The position numbers were made by a program, and so were the translations under genes. Below are positions 39,572-40,703 of a stretch of 40,703 bases of DNA, piece after piece. This DNA is from UBA11524 sp051886675. Lineage in GTDB: Bacteria > Bacillota > Clostridia > Christensenellales > Aristaeellaceae. The notes beneath the pieces are model-generated. The model was not told where the DNA came from and did not search any database. It was given only the letters and a program-made list of their open reading frames with translations. The first letter of the stretch is position 1; each line of letters opens with the position of its first letter. The DNA lies in NCBI GenBank assembly GCA_051886675.1, contig JBJEYH010000355.1, forward strand, positions 1 to 40,703. Direction: 5' to 3'.

Positions 39572-40703
39572 CATTTCTTCTGACCAGGGGAGCAGATCAT
39601 CAATCTCAAAGTCCTTGCTCTGTTCCGCGCGCTCAGGCAATATGCTGAGCAGATGAAGCAGGTAGTCATCCAGCCTCAGGCTGTTGGCCTTGGCTGTTTC
39701 CATGAGCGAGTAGATGATTGCGCTCGCCTCCGCGCCCTGGGGCGTATCGGCAAAGAGCCATCCCTTCCGGCCAACGACAAAGGGACGGATGGCGTTTTCG
39801 ACTTGGTTGTTGCTGATTTCAATTTCGCCATGCTCAAGAAATGCGCAGAGGTGCGCTTTCTGGTTTTGCGCATAGGTAACAGCGTCCTTCAGCTTGCCTG
39901 TCGGACGGGGAATCGTATTCAGCCATGTCCAGTACGCATCGAGAACCGGGCCCGACTTCTCCTTGCGCTGGATGAGGCGTTCTTCCGCAGTCAGTTTTTC
40001 AAACTGGCGTTCCAGCTCAAACAGCCGGTTGCAGAACTCATAACCCTGCGCAGCCTTGCAGGTCTTTGCGTCGGCGCCTTCGGGCATCGCATCCAGCCAC
40101 TTCCGGCGCATGTGCGCCCAGCAGCCCGCATGCTCTGCAGCCTGAACCTTGTTGTAGCCGCTGTATCCGTCTGTGATCAGGACGCCGCTGAAGCCCTCAA
40201 GGAAGGCCTTCGCCCATTTCCCGCTTCGGCTCTCCCGGTATTCGAAGCAGCGCAGCTGGATGCTCGCTCGTTTGGCGGATGAATAGACCCACATGCGCGA
40301 TTCCGAGGTGTCAGGCCTGCCATTTTCCTTATGAACTTGCATCACCGTCTCATCGGCGTGAATCGTGCTCTGGGTCAGCATCTCGCTCCGGATCCGCTTC
40401 CAGATGGGGCATAGAGGTCAGCCACTTGTATGACCCAATTGGCCATGGTGCCGCGCTTCAGTTCCACGCCCATGCGTTTCCACATCTGCTCCTGCCGGTA
40501 TAGGGGCATGGCGTCCACATACTTTTTCATCAGCACATCGGTGACGACGGAGGCAGAGGCATAGCTGTGCGCCAGCAGGGGCGGCGGCATGACAGGCTTG
40601 AATACTTCGGCATAGCCGGTTTCACGTTCGAGCTCGCGGTCTGCGTAAACCTTCCGGTAATGTTTGACAACCTTCGCTTTGGCGCGTTCCAGGACGAGTT
40701 CTG
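39548..40703 (-). pseudogene. tnpC: IS66 family transposase (TnpC), frameshifted and partial
   Basis: Two reading frames together give a typical IS66 transposase. The upstream frame (from beyond the right edge to about 40407) reads KVVKHYRKVYADRE, PLLAHSYASASVVTDVLMKK and MGVELKRGTMANWVIQVADLYAP. The downstream frame (to 39548) reads PIWKRIRSEMLTQSTIHADE, with DDE-type segments IHADETVMQV, LITDGYSGYN and EISNNQVENAIRPF, then the C-terminal IS66_C region. The frames join at the GGGG run 40406-40409 on the plus strand, where one missing base breaks DLYAP from IWKRIR. The ATG at 40381 inside the gene is therefore not a real start. The break may be a true mutation or a homopolymer sequencing error. 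No TnpA/TnpB accessory gene is in view. Confidence 0.85.

Larger units (their letters stand above)
39499..40703 (-). mobile_element. IS66-family insertion sequence, one end inside the window (partial)
   Basis: The element is recognised by its IS66 transposase and continues past the right edge. The end distal to the transposase start is tentatively placed at 39499, where GTAACCGCTC resembles the GTA-starting termini of IS66 elements. The other end is not seen, so the inverted repeat and the 8-bp target duplication expected for the family cannot be checked. It sits about 100 bases upstream of the promoter of the giant lipoprotein gene. Confidence 0.7.

Overview
The window is GC-rich DNA with strong AGGAGG-type ribosome binding sites, an LplA/LplB/LplC-type sugar ABC transporter set in two copies, and many glycoside hydrolases. 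This fits a carbohydrate-degrading, probably gut-dwelling member of the Clostridia (Bacillota). The taxonomic placement is inferred from gene style; no marker gene (rRNA, tRNA, ribosomal protein) is present.

Layout. (1) 1-5471, minus strand: an operon of protein kinase, vWA protein, PP2C phosphatase, a zinc-ribbon membrane protein with a Pro-Thr-rich external stalk, and the start of a protein with an FHA-like N-terminus that resembles the type VII secretion ATPase EssC. The kinase/vWA/PP2C trio matches the known TerY-P phosphorylation triad. Its promoter carries a perfect 9-bp inverted repeat over the -10 box. (2) 5532-11997: a self-contained glycan locus. An AraC regulator faces an operon of lipoprotein binding protein, two permeases and a GH2 enzyme with the Asn-x-Lys signature of beta-glucuronidases. 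(3) 12086-19073, minus strand: a six-gene catabolic operon (AraC regulator, DapA/NanA-type aldolase, Cof-type HAD phosphatase, GH4 glycosidase, MFS carrier, ComEC-like metallo-beta-lactamase-fold protein). (4) 19318-23830, plus strand, divergent from (3): a second binding protein, two permeases and a sugar isomerase/epimerase-like TIM barrel. Loci 3 and 4 share one intergenic control region and probably act on one substrate. (5) 23886-28621, minus strand: GH43, GH35 and an (alpha/alpha)6-type hydrolase. (6) 28688-29773: a divergent HxlR regulator and nitroreductase with overlapping promoters. (7) 29881-31248: a lone family 2 glycosyltransferase. (8) 31366-39395: a giant, 2569-residue lipoprotein with an LRR_5-like N-terminus, a BIG2-like domain, about nine BACON-like repeats and a beta-helix-like C-terminal part. 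(9) 39499-40703: an IS66-family insertion sequence whose transposase is frameshifted and cut by the window edge.

How the parts work together. Regions 2 to 5 look like gram-positive polysaccharide utilisation loci. Lipoprotein binding proteins capture oligosaccharides, LplB/LplC-type permeases import them (the ATPase is not encoded here and is presumably shared), and mainly cytoplasmic hydrolases without signal peptides (GH2, GH4, GH35, GH43) release sugars or uronic acids for the aldolase, phosphatase and isomerase. The set fits plant cell-wall side chains or uronic-acid-containing glycans. The kinase operon and the giant lipoprotein are surface or signalling systems and are the least explained parts of the window. 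All promoters, operators and terminators were found by eye.
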